DNA of 64,000 nt from Asaia sp003994335 (lineage in GTDB: Bacteria > Pseudomonadota > Alphaproteobacteria > Acetobacterales > Acetobacteraceae), in contig NZ_JBBCOR010000007.1 in NCBI RefSeq assembly GCF_037151175.1, forward strand, positions 1 through 64,000. Reading direction: 5' to 3'. The translations under genes and the position numbers were made by a program. Of this stretch, positions 33,506 through 42,969 are shown piece after piece (position 1 is the first letter of the stretch; each line of letters begins with the position of its first letter). The notes beneath the pieces are model-generated. The model saw only the letters and a program-made list of their open reading frames with translations. It had not been told where the DNA came from and did not search any database.

Positions 33506-35878
33506 TTAGAACCCGGTCGAAAGTGATACCGAAATGGCAAAGGTTGGCTGGATGGTATAGAGTGGCGACGACCCGGCGATGCTCGTGCCGTAGATACCCC
33601 GTAAGGTTCTGGCATTCGAGGTAAAGGCGTAGACGGCATTACGATAGATCGAGCCGATCATGTTCTGCATGTTGATCTGCACCTGCGGGGAGTGCAGGAA
33701 CCCCGTCCGGTGCAGTCGATAGCCCAGCGTCACGTTGTTGTTGATATAGCCGGGCATTTTCTCGTCATTGACGAGTGTCGCATATTGCGCCCCGATATAT
33801 TTGAGCCCGAGATTGGCGAAAAAGCTGCCATCATCCCAGTCCAGCCCGAGCGCCGCCTGATATTTCGGCGCAGAGACGGCCCGCTTGCCCCGCGTCGGCA
33901 GAAGATCGCCATCGATCGGGATATTGTTATCGATCCGCGCATCGAGATACTCAAAGCTCGCATAGGGCCGCAGATGGTGCAGGATGGGCCGTGTGCCGAT
34001 TTGCAGATCGACACCGCGTGAGGTCTGACCGCCGGCATTCATGGTCATGGGGGTGAGCGCACCATTGACGTAGCTGTTGAGCGCCAGTTGGCGATTGGTG
34101 AAATTGTAATTGAAGAAGGATATCTCGCCCACGATCAGGTCGTCATGATAGCGATAACCAAGTTCCTCTTCGATGGAATATTCGGGTTTGACGGTCGAGG
34201 GCGCGGTCTGCAGCGACCCTCCGGCGGGGCTGTAGAGCTCGAAAAGCGTGCTGTTATTGGTGGTGCGAAAATTGGTTACACCCAATACGTAGAGCTCGGA
34301 ATGCTTGTCCAGCACATAGCGTGCGCTCACCTGTGGCAGAGGCTCGAAGATATTCTGTCCCCGCCGGTTATCCGACACCGGGACATAGCTGTCTATCCCG
34401 CGTGAAACCATGGCAGCGCGCAACCCTGCCTTGAGTTCCAGCCTGTCGCGCAGGAGCGAGATCCTGTCGCCCAGATAGAGCATGTTGATCTGGGTAAAGC
34501 TGTTATAGTCAGAGGCGTACCATTTCTTGCCCGATGACGTGCGATAGATCAGCGGGCCGTAATCGCCGTAGATATTCTCCGGTCCGCCATCGACGGGGTT
34601 GATGCGCGATACAGGTGTCGCCTGGTTCATGCGCGACCATTCATACCACCAGCCGAAGGTGAGGGTGTTCTTCCCGGCCGTCCAGTCGAGTGAGGCATTG
34701 TTGCCCGCGCGATGATAGCTGTAATAATTGGGTGTGTAGATGAGTTGTGAGGTCGTGCTGCTGATGCGCCCGTCACCATTCAGATCAACACTGACCGGTG
34801 AGGACCCCGAATAGGTCGCGCCCTCGGTTGCCAGCGCCGCACCGCCGATAGAGCCAGATCCCCACCACAGATAGGGCGTGTCATGAAAATGCAGCCCATG
34901 GCCCATGTCGAGCTCGGTCGGTGCAGAGGTCACCAGATTCTGGAACGCATCCAGCGCATAGAGATGATAGCCGAGCCCATCCTTGTAGGAGCGTGAGAGG
35001 TCATTGCCTGCACCATAACGGGCGAATTCCGACGCCGTGGGCCAGCGGCTGAATTGCAGCGTATTGTCATTATAGCTCATGACCAGCGAGGTATGGCTGT
35101 GCTGGGCAATATCCTTGACCAGCTTGAAATCGATATGCTTGCGCATATTGGTGCCGGGCCCACGCCAGTTATTGGCGCGCGTATAGGAAAACGAGGCGAA
35201 GGCGCGTACGCCGCTATGACCGATATCGCCGGTATCGGCGCGTATCAGACCCCGCGCCAGATTATACGTGCCATAGGTCATGTTCACATAGCCTTCGCGG
35301 TGATGCGAAGGATCGCGGAGATTGGCATAAGCACTGCCTGCCGCCGCCGCAACGGTCGGAGTAGAGAGATCCACAGAACCAGGCATGAGCGAGACCTGCT
35401 GCAGGTTATCGCCATCCGACGTCTGATTGGCATAAAACCCGCCCGAGCCGATATCGCTGACCGGCACCCCCTCGTAAATCCAGCCGATCTGATCGCCCGG
35501 CAGGCCACGTAGATACATATTGCCCCCCACGATGCCATAGGGGTCCATGAGGGCGACATAGGCTGAGGGCTCGAGTGCCAGAACCTGCACCGGATTGGCT
35601 GTGGGCGATTGTTTGGCAATGAAATCACGGGTGACGGTCTGGATCGCGCCAGCGCGTGTCTCACGACGAATCAGCCCGCCACCTGCCTGCTGCCCGGTCA
35701 CACCATTCGATGTCTTGTGGGAAGGGGCGGCTACCGTGATCTCTTCCGGTTTTCGCGGCTGAGGAGCCTTCGCGCGGGGCGCTTTCGAGGAATGAGGTAG
35801 TGTCAGGGGGGCCGCAGATACATACGGTATCGAAACGAAAAGAGGAGCAAGAAGCAAGCCAAGGCGACGGGAAACCAT
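33506..35878 (-). CDS. TonB-dependent outer-membrane receptor
   Basis: 790 residues. A signal peptide (MVSRRLGLLLAPLFVSIPYVSA) is followed by a Pro/Lys-rich stretch, a plug (about 75-200; VQVLALEPSAYVALMDPYGIVGGNMYLRGLPGDQIGWIYEGVPVSD) and a 22-strand barrel ending in Phe. No typical TonB box is obvious. The cargo is unknown. It ends 125 bases downstream of the preT promoter and faces the same way as the pyrimidine genes. No metal or heme genes are next to it. Its own promoter region is shared with the divergent racemase gene. Confidence 0.85.
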   Translation of the reverse strand: MVSRRLGLLLAPLFVSIPYVSAAPLTLPHSSKAPRAKAPQPRKPEEITVAAPSHKTSNGVTGQQAGGGLIRRETRAGAIQTVTRDFIAKQSPTANPVQVLALEPSAYVALMDPYGIVGGNMYLRGLPGDQIGWIYEGVPVSDIGSGGFYANQTSDGDNLQQVSLMPGSVDLSTPTVAAAAGSAYANLRDPSHHREGYVNMTYGTYNLARGLIRADTGDIGHSGVRAFASFSYTRANNWRGPGTNMRKHIDFKLVKDIAQHSHTSLVMSYNDNTLQFSRWPTASEFARYGAGNDLSRSYKDGLGYHLYALDAFQNLVTSAPTELDMGHGLHFHDTPYLWWGSGSIGGAALATEGATYSGSSPVSVDLNGDGRISSTTSQLIYTPNYYSYHRAGNNASLDWTAGKNTLTFGWWYEWSRMNQATPVSRINPVDGGPENIYGDYGPLIYRTSSGKKWYASDYNSFTQINMLYLGDRISLLRDRLELKAGLRAAMVSRGIDSYVPVSDNRRGQNIFEPLPQVSARYVLDKHSELYVLGVTNFRTTNNSTLFELYSPAGGSLQTAPSTVKPEYSIEEELGYRYHDDLIVGEISFFNYNFTNRQLALNSYVNGALTPMTMNAGGQTSRGVDLQIGTRPILHHLRPYASFEYLDARIDNNIPIDGDLLPTRGKRAVSAPKYQAALGLDWDDGSFFANLGLKYIGAQYATLVNDEKMPGYINNNVTLGYRLHRTGFLHSPQVQINMQNMIGSIYRNAVYAFTSNARTLRGIYGTSIAGSSPLYTIQPTFAISVSLSTGF

Positions 35879-36047
35879 ATCATCTCCGCAATATTTCGAT
35901 TCCGTACGTAATGCAGCCTATCCATAAGCTGCCCGAATGGACAAGAATTTTCTGGCGTGCGCCGATGGGTGACCCGTCCCGTGTTTTTGCGTCGGGTCCC
36001 GAAATCGGGAATGCTGGATGGCGTGGGTACGCCTTCCGGGAGGAGAC

Positions 36048-36752
36048 ATGATGCAGATGATCGGGCTGATTGGCGGGATGAGCTGGGAAAGCTCGGCCAT
36101 GTATTATCGTTTGCTCAATGAGGGTGTACGCGCCCGGTTGGGTCCGGCGGCTTCAGCACGCTGCCTGCTCTGGTCATTCGACTTTGCGGAGATCAAGGCG
36201 CTTCAGCATCGCGGCGCATGGAGCGAATCGACGCGCTTGATGATTGGCGCGGCGCGTCATCTCGAAAATGCGGGGGCCGAACATATTGTGATCTGCACAA
36301 ACACCATGCACCGCATGGCTGACGAGATTCAGGCGGCTCTCTCCATTCCACTCCTGCATATTGCTGACCCAATAGCGCAATCAATCAGGGCAGCGGGGCT
36401 GACGCGGATCGGATTGCTCGGTACCGCCTTCACGATGGAGCAGGATTTCTACAAGGGGCGTCTGCGGCGGCAATATGGGCTCGACGTTCTCGTACCGGAT
36501 GACGCTGATCGTCAGAGCGTACATCGCATTATCTATGATGAACTCGTAGCCGGTGAGATCCGTCCGGAATCCCGCGCCCTCTACCGGGATATCATGGCGC
36601 GCCTTGTCGCGCGTGGTGCCGAGGGAATCATCCTGGGCTGCACCGAAATCATGCTTCTGGTCAGCCCCGAAGATGCGGAAGTCCCGCTTTTTGATACGAC
36701 AGCCCTGCATGTCCAGGCCGCTGTGGAGGCCATGATTGGCCCGCCCCGATGA
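36048..36752 (+). CDS. Aspartate/glutamate racemase family protein
   Basis: 234 residues. The family's two catalytic cysteines are in CTNTMHRM and GCTEIMLL, with GLIGGMSWESSAMYY at the N terminus, a typical aspartate racemase (YgeA-like) start. It would interconvert L- and D-amino acids without PLP. GGAGGAG lies upstream of the ATG at 36048; a second ATG follows at 36051. It stands alone. Amino-acid specificity is unknown; YgeA prefers homoserine, so Asp is not certain. Confidence 0.9.
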   Translation: MMQMIGLIGGMSWESSAMYYRLLNEGVRARLGPAASARCLLWSFDFAEIKALQHRGAWSESTRLMIGAARHLENAGAEHIVICTNTMHRMADEIQAALSIPLLHIADPIAQSIRAAGLTRIGLLGTAFTMEQDFYKGRLRRQYGLDVLVPDDADRQSVHRIIYDELVAGEIRPESRALYRDIMARLVARGAEGIILGCTEIMLLVSPEDAEVPLFDTTALHVQAAVEAMIGPPR

Positions 36753-36754
36753 AG

Positions 36755-36777
36755 ATCGGGAAGATGCTTTTCCCGAT
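36755..36777 (+). terminator. Hairpin right after the racemase stop
   Basis: ATCGGGAA (36755-36762) pairs perfectly with TTCCCGAT (36770-36777) two bases past the stop codon. A second perfect hairpin follows at 36821-36839 (CGCCTGAT, loop CAC, ATCAGGCG). Neither has a T tract; they probably mark the end of the racemase transcript and may also help end transcripts from the opposite side. Confidence 0.5.
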
Positions 36778-36985
36778 GGAGCGGCACGAGGCGCGATAGT
36801 GACACCTCGCTGAGACATGACGCCTGATCACATCAGGCGCAGCGATCATAACTCATAGCGGAGCGGCATCTTGGCCTCCTGTTATCGCACAAAGAGTCGA
36901 TGCAGGGGCGTCCGGGCTCGTCTACTGGACAGGGAGCCCCATTTCCTGCGCGGCGTCACGCCTGCGGTTCGGGGCGACATGCTCT

Positions 36986-38098
36986 TCAGCGCCCTCCCAG
37001 ACGTTGTTGATAGTGGGCGAGAACCGGGGCAGCGCCATGGTCGGAAAATACTTTCGAGAGTCCTGAGGCTGCTCTGGCGGCGGCCCGTTCCGCACGCGAT
37101 ATTAGAGCCGCTTCATACTCTTGCAGCGACGCGACGCCATTCCCCTCTGTCAGGGTATTTGCAAGATCGAGTGCATCGGCCAGAGCCAGATTCACGCCTT
37201 CACCGCTGAATGGAGACATCAGATGCGCCGCATCGCCCAACAACGTGACTGCGGGTGCCGGGGTCCATCTTGCGCCGATTGGCATTGCATAAAGCGGGCG
37301 AATTCCGAGGAAGTCACCTTCAGCAAGAAGCCGCCGCAGATCGGGTGACCATGAAGAAAAACTCCGTGCCATATGCGCCCGGGCTGCCTCTGGAGAGCCA
37401 TCGCGCATGGCCAGAGCCGCCTTCTCTGCCAGGCGCATACCCGCGTAGAAGCGGATATGCCCCCCGCTGTTGCGCTGCAAGATCAGGGCACGGTTATTGC
37501 CCACTGCGAACATCTTGCCATGCCCGACCAGGGCGGCTGCACGGGGGTCACGCTTCTCCTCAAAGCCGAGTTCAAGGAAAACGATGCCCTCGTAAACCGG
37601 CTGGATCTTGGTGAGAAAAGGGCGGACACGAGACCAGGCTCCGTCTGCGCCGATCACAACATCATAGAGCTGAGGCCCATTTGTGCACAGCACCGAGATT
37701 TTCTCCCCTGCGGAGACGATTCCGTTGACGCGCTGACCCCAGTGCACGACGCCGGGCTCCAGCGATTCCAGCAGGATACGGCGCAGATCTCCTCGGTCGA
37801 TCTCGGGACGGTTGGCGTCCCGGCCATCATGCTCGAAAATCAGACGCCCGGTTTCGTCATAGAGCCGATCGCCCTGATCCTCATGGCGCGCACAGGCCAT
37901 GAAGGCGTCTTCTAGACCGGCTGCCCGCATGGCTCTCTGACCCGTTTCGTCGTGCAGGTCGAGCGATCCGCCCTGCAGCCTCTCCGCCGCATGGGCATCG
38001 CGTTCGAGAACCGTCACGCGCATCCCCTGTCGCTGGAGCAGGCAGGCGAGCAGCAGCCCGCCCGGTCCGCCGCCGACGATTCCGATATGTCTGTGCAT
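36986..38098 (-). CDS. FAD-dependent monooxygenase, TetX/UbiH-like
   Basis: 370 residues. The flavin-binding fold opens with IGIVGGGPGGLLLACLLQRQGMRVTVLERD, and VVIGADGAWSRVRP and LLGDAAHLMSPFSGEGVNLALADALDLA complete the family motifs. Such enzymes hydroxylate aromatic or polycyclic substrates, including tetracyclines in TetX. The sequence does not settle the substrate, and resistance should not be assumed. It is divergent from a MarR gene, with two MarR-type boxes between. Confidence 0.87.
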   Translation of the reverse strand: MHRHIGIVGGGPGGLLLACLLQRQGMRVTVLERDAHAAERLQGGSLDLHDETGQRAMRAAGLEDAFMACARHEDQGDRLYDETGRLIFEHDGRDANRPEIDRGDLRRILLESLEPGVVHWGQRVNGIVSAGEKISVLCTNGPQLYDVVIGADGAWSRVRPFLTKIQPVYEGIVFLELGFEEKRDPRAAALVGHGKMFAVGNNRALILQRNSGGHIRFYAGMRLAEKAALAMRDGSPEAARAHMARSFSSWSPDLRRLLAEGDFLGIRPLYAMPIGARWTPAPAVTLLGDAAHLMSPFSGEGVNLALADALDLANTLTEGNGVASLQEYEAALISRAERAAARAASGLSKVFSDHGAAPVLAHYQQRLGGR

Positions 38099-38121
38099 TG
38101 TCTCCGGCGCCTCTCCAATTT

Positions 38122-38158
38122 ACATAGGAGACTATATAGAAGAAACATAGGACACTAT
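38122..38158. promoter_or_regulatory. Two MarR-type operators between the monooxygenase and MarR genes
   Basis: ACATAGGAGACTAT (38122-38135) and ACATAGGACACTAT (38145-38158) are near-identical direct repeats 23 bp apart, each with an inner ATAG-N4-CTAT inverted repeat. They fill the space between the divergent starts at 38098 and 38162. The second box ends three bases before the MarR start, so autorepression is likely. Confidence 0.75.
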
Positions 38159-38161
38159 GCA

Positions 38162-38602
38162 ATGAGCGTTACTCCCTGGAATCCGCTCGATCACGCGGGG
38201 CATTATCTCAGTCGCATCGGGCGTGGCCTGACGCGGATTGGTGATGCGCGGCTTCGACCGCTCGGTCTCGCAACGGCGCAACTGCCGGTGCTTTCAATGC
38301 TGCAGAACGGGGAGCGGCGGACGCAGAAGGAACTGGCGACCCTTGCAAAGGTCGAGCAGCCAACCATGGCGCAATTGCTGGCGCGAATGGAGCGCGATGG
38401 GCTGGTTCGTCGCGAGCCCGATCCAGAGGACCGTCGCAGCAGTCTCGTTTCGTTGACTGATCTGGCGCTCAAGCGGTTGCCTGCAGGACGCGAGGTCCTG
38501 CGTCAGGGCAATGCTGACATGACGACAGGCCTGACGGCAGAGGAAAAAAAGACACTCATCGCCCTGTTGCAGCGTGTGCTCGAGAATATCGAGGCACTCT
38601 GA
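38162..38602 (+). CDS. MarR family transcriptional regulator
   Basis: 146 residues. The winged helix carries TAQLPVLSMLQNGERRTQKELATLAKVEQPTMAQLLARMERDGLVRREPDPEDRRSSLVSLTD, a classic MarR DNA-binding segment with the DxRS wing. It probably represses the divergent FAD monooxygenase and itself from the two boxes upstream, and lets go when a small aromatic or oxidant binds. The ATG at 38162 is preferred because the longer open frame runs through the operators. Confidence 0.9.
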   Translation: MSVTPWNPLDHAGHYLSRIGRGLTRIGDARLRPLGLATAQLPVLSMLQNGERRTQKELATLAKVEQPTMAQLLARMERDGLVRREPDPEDRRSSLVSLTDLALKRLPAGREVLRQGNADMTTGLTAEEKKTLIALLQRVLENIEAL

Positions 38603-38692
38603 GCGCCCGACAGGGGCCAGAAATCGTCGGATAATCCGGAAATATCTTTTTCAGGCTTAAATCATGGGCGCCCTGATTCTAATCTGGGCAGT

Positions 38693-39601
38693 ATGGATAT
38701 CAGCGGTCTTGACCTGAACCTCCTCAAGGCTTTCGAGGCGCTTTACATCGAGCGCCATGTGACCCGTGCCGGCGTCCGTATCGGGCTCAGTCAATCCGCG
38801 ATGAGTGGAGCATTGACGCGATTGCGCGATCTGTTTGGCGACGAGCTTTTCATTCGAACCCCAGCCGCCATGCAGCCCACGAGGCGTGCTCAGGAACTCG
38901 CCTTACCCATAGGCCGCGCGCTCGATCTGCTGCGTGAGGGGCTGGGCATGGAAACGCAGGAGCCTGCGCAGTACGATGCTACGCTGACTCTTGCCATGAC
39001 CGATTATGCTGCCTTTGTGCTGTTGCCGGGGCTTATCGCGCGGCTGGGTGCTCAGGCACCCCGGGTTAGCCTGCACGTACACGGCATGTTCGGCCGGGAG
39101 GAGGCCATTACCCTGCTCGATCAGGGTGAGGCCGATCTGGCGATCGGTTTCCCCGTAGAAGCTTCTTCCCGCCTGGTATCTCACCCCCTGATGCAGGAGG
39201 GTTTTTCCTGTATGGCGCGCCGCGGTCATCCGGCTTTCCGTCAGGGGGCGGATCTTGCAGCGTATATTGGCGCGCCTCATCTGCTCGTGTCGCCTGAGGG
39301 AGACCGAAGCGGGCTTGTCGATCGCTTGCTCGCCGAGCGTGGCCTGGCGCGCCACGTTGCACTGAGCCTGCCCCAATTCCTCGTCGCACCCTTCGTGATT
39401 GCCGAAACCGATCTCATCGCCACCCTCTCCACGCGTGTGGCACGACGTTTTGCGGGCGGAGAAAACGGGTTGGGACTGTTCGAACCGCCCTTGCCATTGC
39501 CGGAATGGACGCTTTCCATGATGTGGCATCGGCGCACGGAAAATCACGCGGTGCTCCGCTGGCTGCGTGCGCAACTGGTCGATCTCGCGAAGGTGCTCTG
39601 A
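38693..39601 (+). CDS. LysR family transcriptional regulator
   Basis: 302 residues. The N-terminal helix-turn-helix (LDLNLLKAFEALYIERHVTRAGVRIGLSQSAMSGALTRLRDLFGDELFIRT) is typical of LysR proteins of the NodD/LeuO-like branch. The C-terminal domain (about 90-300) would bind the inducer. It is on the same strand as the epimerase gene that follows about 100 bases later, rather than divergent from its target as is more common. Target and inducer are unknown. Confidence 0.92.
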   Translation: MDISGLDLNLLKAFEALYIERHVTRAGVRIGLSQSAMSGALTRLRDLFGDELFIRTPAAMQPTRRAQELALPIGRALDLLREGLGMETQEPAQYDATLTLAMTDYAAFVLLPGLIARLGAQAPRVSLHVHGMFGREEAITLLDQGEADLAIGFPVEASSRLVSHPLMQEGFSCMARRGHPAFRQGADLAAYIGAPHLLVSPEGDRSGLVDRLLAERGLARHVALSLPQFLVAPFVIAETDLIATLSTRVARRFAGGENGLGLFEPPLPLPEWTLSMMWHRRTENHAVLRWLRAQLVDLAKVL

Positions 39602-39703
39602 CATCATCGAGCGGGCCGATAACGGCTTATCAGAACTCTCCATTTCCAATCCGCTCTGCGCGCCGCTTCACTTGCTTCAGGAAACAGCAAGGCGAAGCAC
39701 AGC

Positions 39704-40597
39704 ATGAACATCATGATAACAGGCGCAACAGGACTGATTGGCGGGGCGGTTGCCCGCGCGCTCAAGGCACAGGGGCATGGTATCCTCGCTCTGGCACGGA
39801 ATGAAGGAGCGGCCGAGAAGGCAAGGGCACAGGGTTTCGACATTGTCGCCGGCGATTTGGCAGACACGGCGTTGCTCCATTCTGTGACGCAAAGGGCCGA
39901 TGCCGTTATTCATGCGGCGTCTTCCCACGACCAGAGAGCGGCGGATCTCGATCGTCGCGCCACCCATGCGTTGCTCGATGCCCTTCGGGGAACTGGCAAG
40001 CGGCTGATCTATACCAGTGGCTGTCTGGTATACGGCGCGACGGGAGACAAAGCCGCTACTGAGGAAACGGCATGCAATCCACTGCCGATGGTGGCATGGC
40101 GTGAGACGCTGGAGCGCGAGATCAGGGCTGAACAGGATGTGCATGGAGTGATCATCCGACCGGGCTGGGTTTATGGCTATGGCGGTGGGACGGCCATGAT
40201 GCTGCTGGCTGAGGCCCGCAATGAGGGCGCCGCACGCGTCATAGGCACCGGTGATAATCGCTGGAGCTGCGTTCATACCGAGGATCTTGCCCGGCTTTAT
40301 GCACGGGCCCTTACTCATGCGCCTGCCGGGTCGGTTTATAACGGCGTCAATGGTGCGCCTGTCAGTCTCATGGAAATTGCTCAGGCGGCAAGCCGGGCAG
40401 GGGGAGCCCAAGGGCGGGTCACGTTCTGGCCGATTGAGGAGGCCCGCCAAAGCCTGCGTGGCTTTGCCGATGCGATAGCCTGCGATCAGGTCATTTCCGG
40501 CGGAAAGGCCCAGGCGGAGCTCGGCTGGCGACCGGTCATGGGCACGATCCTGCAGGAATTCGAGGCGATCACGTCGGGGAATTACCGTGATGCATGA
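39704..40597 (+). CDS. NAD-dependent epimerase/dehydratase-like protein (extended SDR)
   Basis: 297 residues. The cofactor motif MITGATGLIGGAVARAL is near the N terminus. The catalytic Ser/Thr is in LIYTSGCLVYG. The Tyr of the YxxxK motif is not obvious: the site reads VAWRETLEREI, so Tyr and Lys appear replaced, and catalysis may be altered. IIRPGWVYGYGGG and SVYNGVNG are typical of extended SDRs acting on NAD(P)-linked sugars or acting as redox sensors. It is followed by a DoxX-like gene overlapping by eight bases. Confidence 0.85.
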   Translation: MNIMITGATGLIGGAVARALKAQGHGILALARNEGAAEKARAQGFDIVAGDLADTALLHSVTQRADAVIHAASSHDQRAADLDRRATHALLDALRGTGKRLIYTSGCLVYGATGDKAATEETACNPLPMVAWRETLEREIRAEQDVHGVIIRPGWVYGYGGGTAMMLLAEARNEGAARVIGTGDNRWSCVHTEDLARLYARALTHAPAGSVYNGVNGAPVSLMEIAQAASRAGGAQGRVTFWPIEEARQSLRGFADAIACDQVISGGKAQAELGWRPVMGTILQEFEAITSGNYRDA

Positions 40598-40901
40598 AGC
40601 TGCGCGGTACCTCTTCATTGTCGCCATGATGGGTGCAGGTCTGGTCAATCTTCTAGGTCGGGACACCTTGCGTGCGCAGTTTGTGCGATGGGGTTACCCC
40701 GGATGGTGGTGTCGCGTAACCGGAGCGCTTGAATGGGTCTGTGTCGGGCTCATGATCTTTCCGCAAATGCAGATGGCGGGGCAGGTTCTGGCGGTCATGA
40801 TTCTTTTGGCGGTTCTGATCACGCTGCTGCGCTGGCGCGCATTTTCCCATATGCCCGCTTTTGGCCTGTTTCTGGCGCTCCTGGCTCTAGGGTGGTCCTG
40901 A
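40590..40901 (+). CDS. DoxX-like small membrane protein
   Basis: 103 residues with about four hydrophobic segments; the pattern ARYLFIVAMMGAGLVNLLG and the spacing match DoxX-like proteins. These are often linked to redox or membrane stress, but their activity is unsettled. The start overlaps the end of the epimerase gene by eight bases, and the next gene may start before its stop. GTG at 40587 is an alternative start. Confidence 0.75.
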   Translation: MHEAARYLFIVAMMGAGLVNLLGRDTLRAQFVRWGYPGWWCRVTGALEWVCVGLMIFPQMQMAGQVLAVMILLAVLITLLRWRAFSHMPAFGLFLALLALGWS

Positions 40902-42091
40902 GGGTAGGAATCCGAAAACCGAACTCTCCATCGGACGTTGCGGCTGGACGCACTTATTTCCGGAATGTGATTCTCTTGCGCCCAGTTGTTTTCAGCACGC
41001 TTTTTCTTGTTGTCATCCTGAACTGGCTCTGGCCATTGCCTCTTCCTCTCCCGGCGAGGATCGCCGCGGCCTGTCTGATCGTAGTGGTAGGGCTTTATCA
41101 CTATTGGTGCCGTCTTTCCTCGGGCTCGGTTTTTGCGCCTGAGATGCCGCGTCTGGCGGTCATCCTGTTCAACTGGGGTTTCGGTGCCCTGATGTTTGTC
41201 ACCGTCCTGCAACTGGCGGTGGATGGAGGCGCCGCGATCTGGGCACTTGTGACATGGCGTCCTTTTCATATCGGCACCGTGTCCCGCGTGGTTGCGGGGG
41301 CACTTGCGGCGTTTCTCTCGGCATGGGGGGTAGCCAACGCTCTGCGTGTTCCCCCCATACGTGACATCACGCTTGATATTGCCGGATTACCGCCCGGATT
41401 TGAGGGTTACCGTCTGGTTCAGCTGACGGATCTTCATATCACCCGCCTCTTTCCCGCACGTTGGGCGGAGGCCGTGGTGACAAGGACGAATGGAGCGGGG
41501 GCCGATCTGATTGTGGTCACCGGGGACTTTATCGATGGTTCGGTGGCAATGCGCCGAGATGACGTTGCCCCGCTCGCAGCCCTGACGGCTCCGGATGGTG
41601 TGTGGGCCATTCCCGGCAATCACGAATATTTCTTCGATTATGCCGAGTGGATCGCTCATCTCTCGCGCATGGGTCTCCGATTCCTGCTCAATAGCCACGA
41701 AATAATCAGGCGGAAGGACGATACACTCGTCCTGGCGGGGGTGACGGATCGTTCGGCTGCCCATCATGGAGAAGTCGGCCCGGACCTCGCACTTGCGCTG
41801 GCGAACCGACCGGTAACCGCGCCCGTGATCCTGCTCGACCATCAACCCGGCGAGGCGCGAGAGGCGGCGCGTCTGGGCGTTGCGTTGCAGCTTTCGGGTC
41901 ATACTCATGGTGGCATGATCTACGGGCTGGATGCCCTCGTGGCGCGTGGCAACAAGGGTTTTGTCTCCGGGTTATATCATGTCGGAAGCATGGCCCTGTA
42001 TGTCAGCAACGGCACCGGCATATGGCCCGGCTTCGCCCTGCGCCTTGGCCGCCCTTCGGAGATCACCCGATTTACCCTGCGCGCTTCCTGA
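40892..42091 (+). CDS. Membrane-bound metallophosphoesterase (YkuE/YaeI-like)
   Basis: About 399 residues. The first 150 residues have four or five hydrophobic segments. The rest is a calcineurin-like phosphoesterase with all metal-site motifs: TDLHITRL, VTGDFIDG, GNHEYFF, DHQPGEA and SGHTHGG. YkuE/YaeI members cleave phospholipid or lipid-A-like phosphates. No ATG fits well: GTG at 40892, inside the end of the DoxX gene, gives the full membrane part, and GTG at 40967 is an alternative. Confidence 0.85.
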   Translation: MVLRVGIRKPNSPSDVAAGRTYFRNVILLRPVVFSTLFLVVILNWLWPLPLPLPARIAAACLIVVVGLYHYWCRLSSGSVFAPEMPRLAVILFNWGFGALMFVTVLQLAVDGGAAIWALVTWRPFHIGTVSRVVAGALAAFLSAWGVANALRVPPIRDITLDIAGLPPGFEGYRLVQLTDLHITRLFPARWAEAVVTRTNGAGADLIVVTGDFIDGSVAMRRDDVAPLAALTAPDGVWAIPGNHEYFFDYAEWIAHLSRMGLRFLLNSHEIIRRKDDTLVLAGVTDRSAAHHGEVGPDLALALANRPVTAPVILLDHQPGEAREAARLGVALQLSGHTHGGMIYGLDALVARGNKGFVSGLYHVGSMALYVSNGTGIWPGFALRLGRPSEITRFTLRAS

Positions 42092-42845
42092 CTTTTCACA
42101 AGGCCATAAAAGCCTTTCCGGCGGACTCAATCGAGATCAACAGGACCACGCTGCGGACAGGTCTTGCCCGATCGGCAGTGTGGCGGCGCTTTGACTGTTT
42201 TTCTCTCCCGGCCATGCCTCGCTCTTCGTTCATACGCCAGATAGGGTGACGTTGCGCCTGTCTGTCAGCGACGATGCCTTCATGGTGGACAGCTGATAAA
42301 CTGGTCGGTTGATGCGGCCCTGGGCAAGACGAGGAGGCACCATTCACTCCCGGGATGATCCCTGACTCGAAGAGCGATCGGTGCGGCAGCGCATCGCCTC
42401 AGCCACGGACCCGACATTCCACGGGTGTTCGTTTGTCTGGACATCTGTGCGTATCCAGCGATGATTAGGGGCGGGTTTGATGGCGGTTCGATTGGCTTGA
42501 AGACTCCAAGCGGACCGATCATAGACTGCGCGATGCTTGATGGTTACCGGGTCGAAGACGGTGACCAGGGACAGCTTCACTTGGACGGCGAGACGGGTGC
42601 GCGTGGCGTGGCATCGCCTTGGCTCATGGCGACGAGCGCACATTACGGCACCGGACTTCTCCAAAGGCCGCCCCCTCTTCGACAGATCGATATCGGGCTT
42701 TTCAGAATGCGCTCATGCGAAGCCCCTGATACCAGAGAGCCATGTTTCCCTGATTGACTCAGGAATGGCTCAAAATCAACGATATGGTAAATCAGGATTT
42801 TGCTTCTAATCCGCTGCATCCCGCAGAAAACTGCGGCAAATGCCG
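42092..42845. other. Long intergenic region without a supported gene
   Basis: 754 bases between the metallophosphoesterase gene and tRNA-Glu. Open frames here run on both strands, overlap one another and lack ribosome sites. None gives a protein family I recognise, nor do I see terminal inverted repeats of an insertion sequence. A weak hairpin (AAGGC/GCCTT near 42100) may end the upstream gene. A decayed gene or element is possible. Confidence 0.45.
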
Positions 42846-42921
42846 TGGTGTCCCGTACGGGATTCGAACCCGTGTTACCGCCGTGAAAGGGCGGTGTCCT
42901 AGGCCTCTAGACGAACGGGAC
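42846..42921 (-). tRNA. tRNA-Glu (anticodon TTC)
   Basis: 76 bases with encoded CCA. The acceptor stem pairs GTCCCGT with ACGGGAC, the anticodon loop is CTTTCAC between CCGCC and GGCGG, and the T arm carries TTCGAAT. All four arms form. It lies between a long intergenic stretch and the end of recJ, on recJ's strand. Confidence 0.97.
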
Positions 42922-42969
42922 TGGAGGCGTGAGCGGCTGATTATCCCAGCGGGGGGGAGGGGTCAACCC

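Noticed and set aside
36986..38098. Calling the FAD monooxygenase a tetracycline-resistance TetX
   Set aside because: Only general flavin-monooxygenase motifs are visible; many family members act on other substrates.
42425..42757. A possible transposase remnant in the gap before tRNA-Glu
   Set aside because: No DDE-type motif, no terminal inverted repeats and no frame I could match to a transposase.
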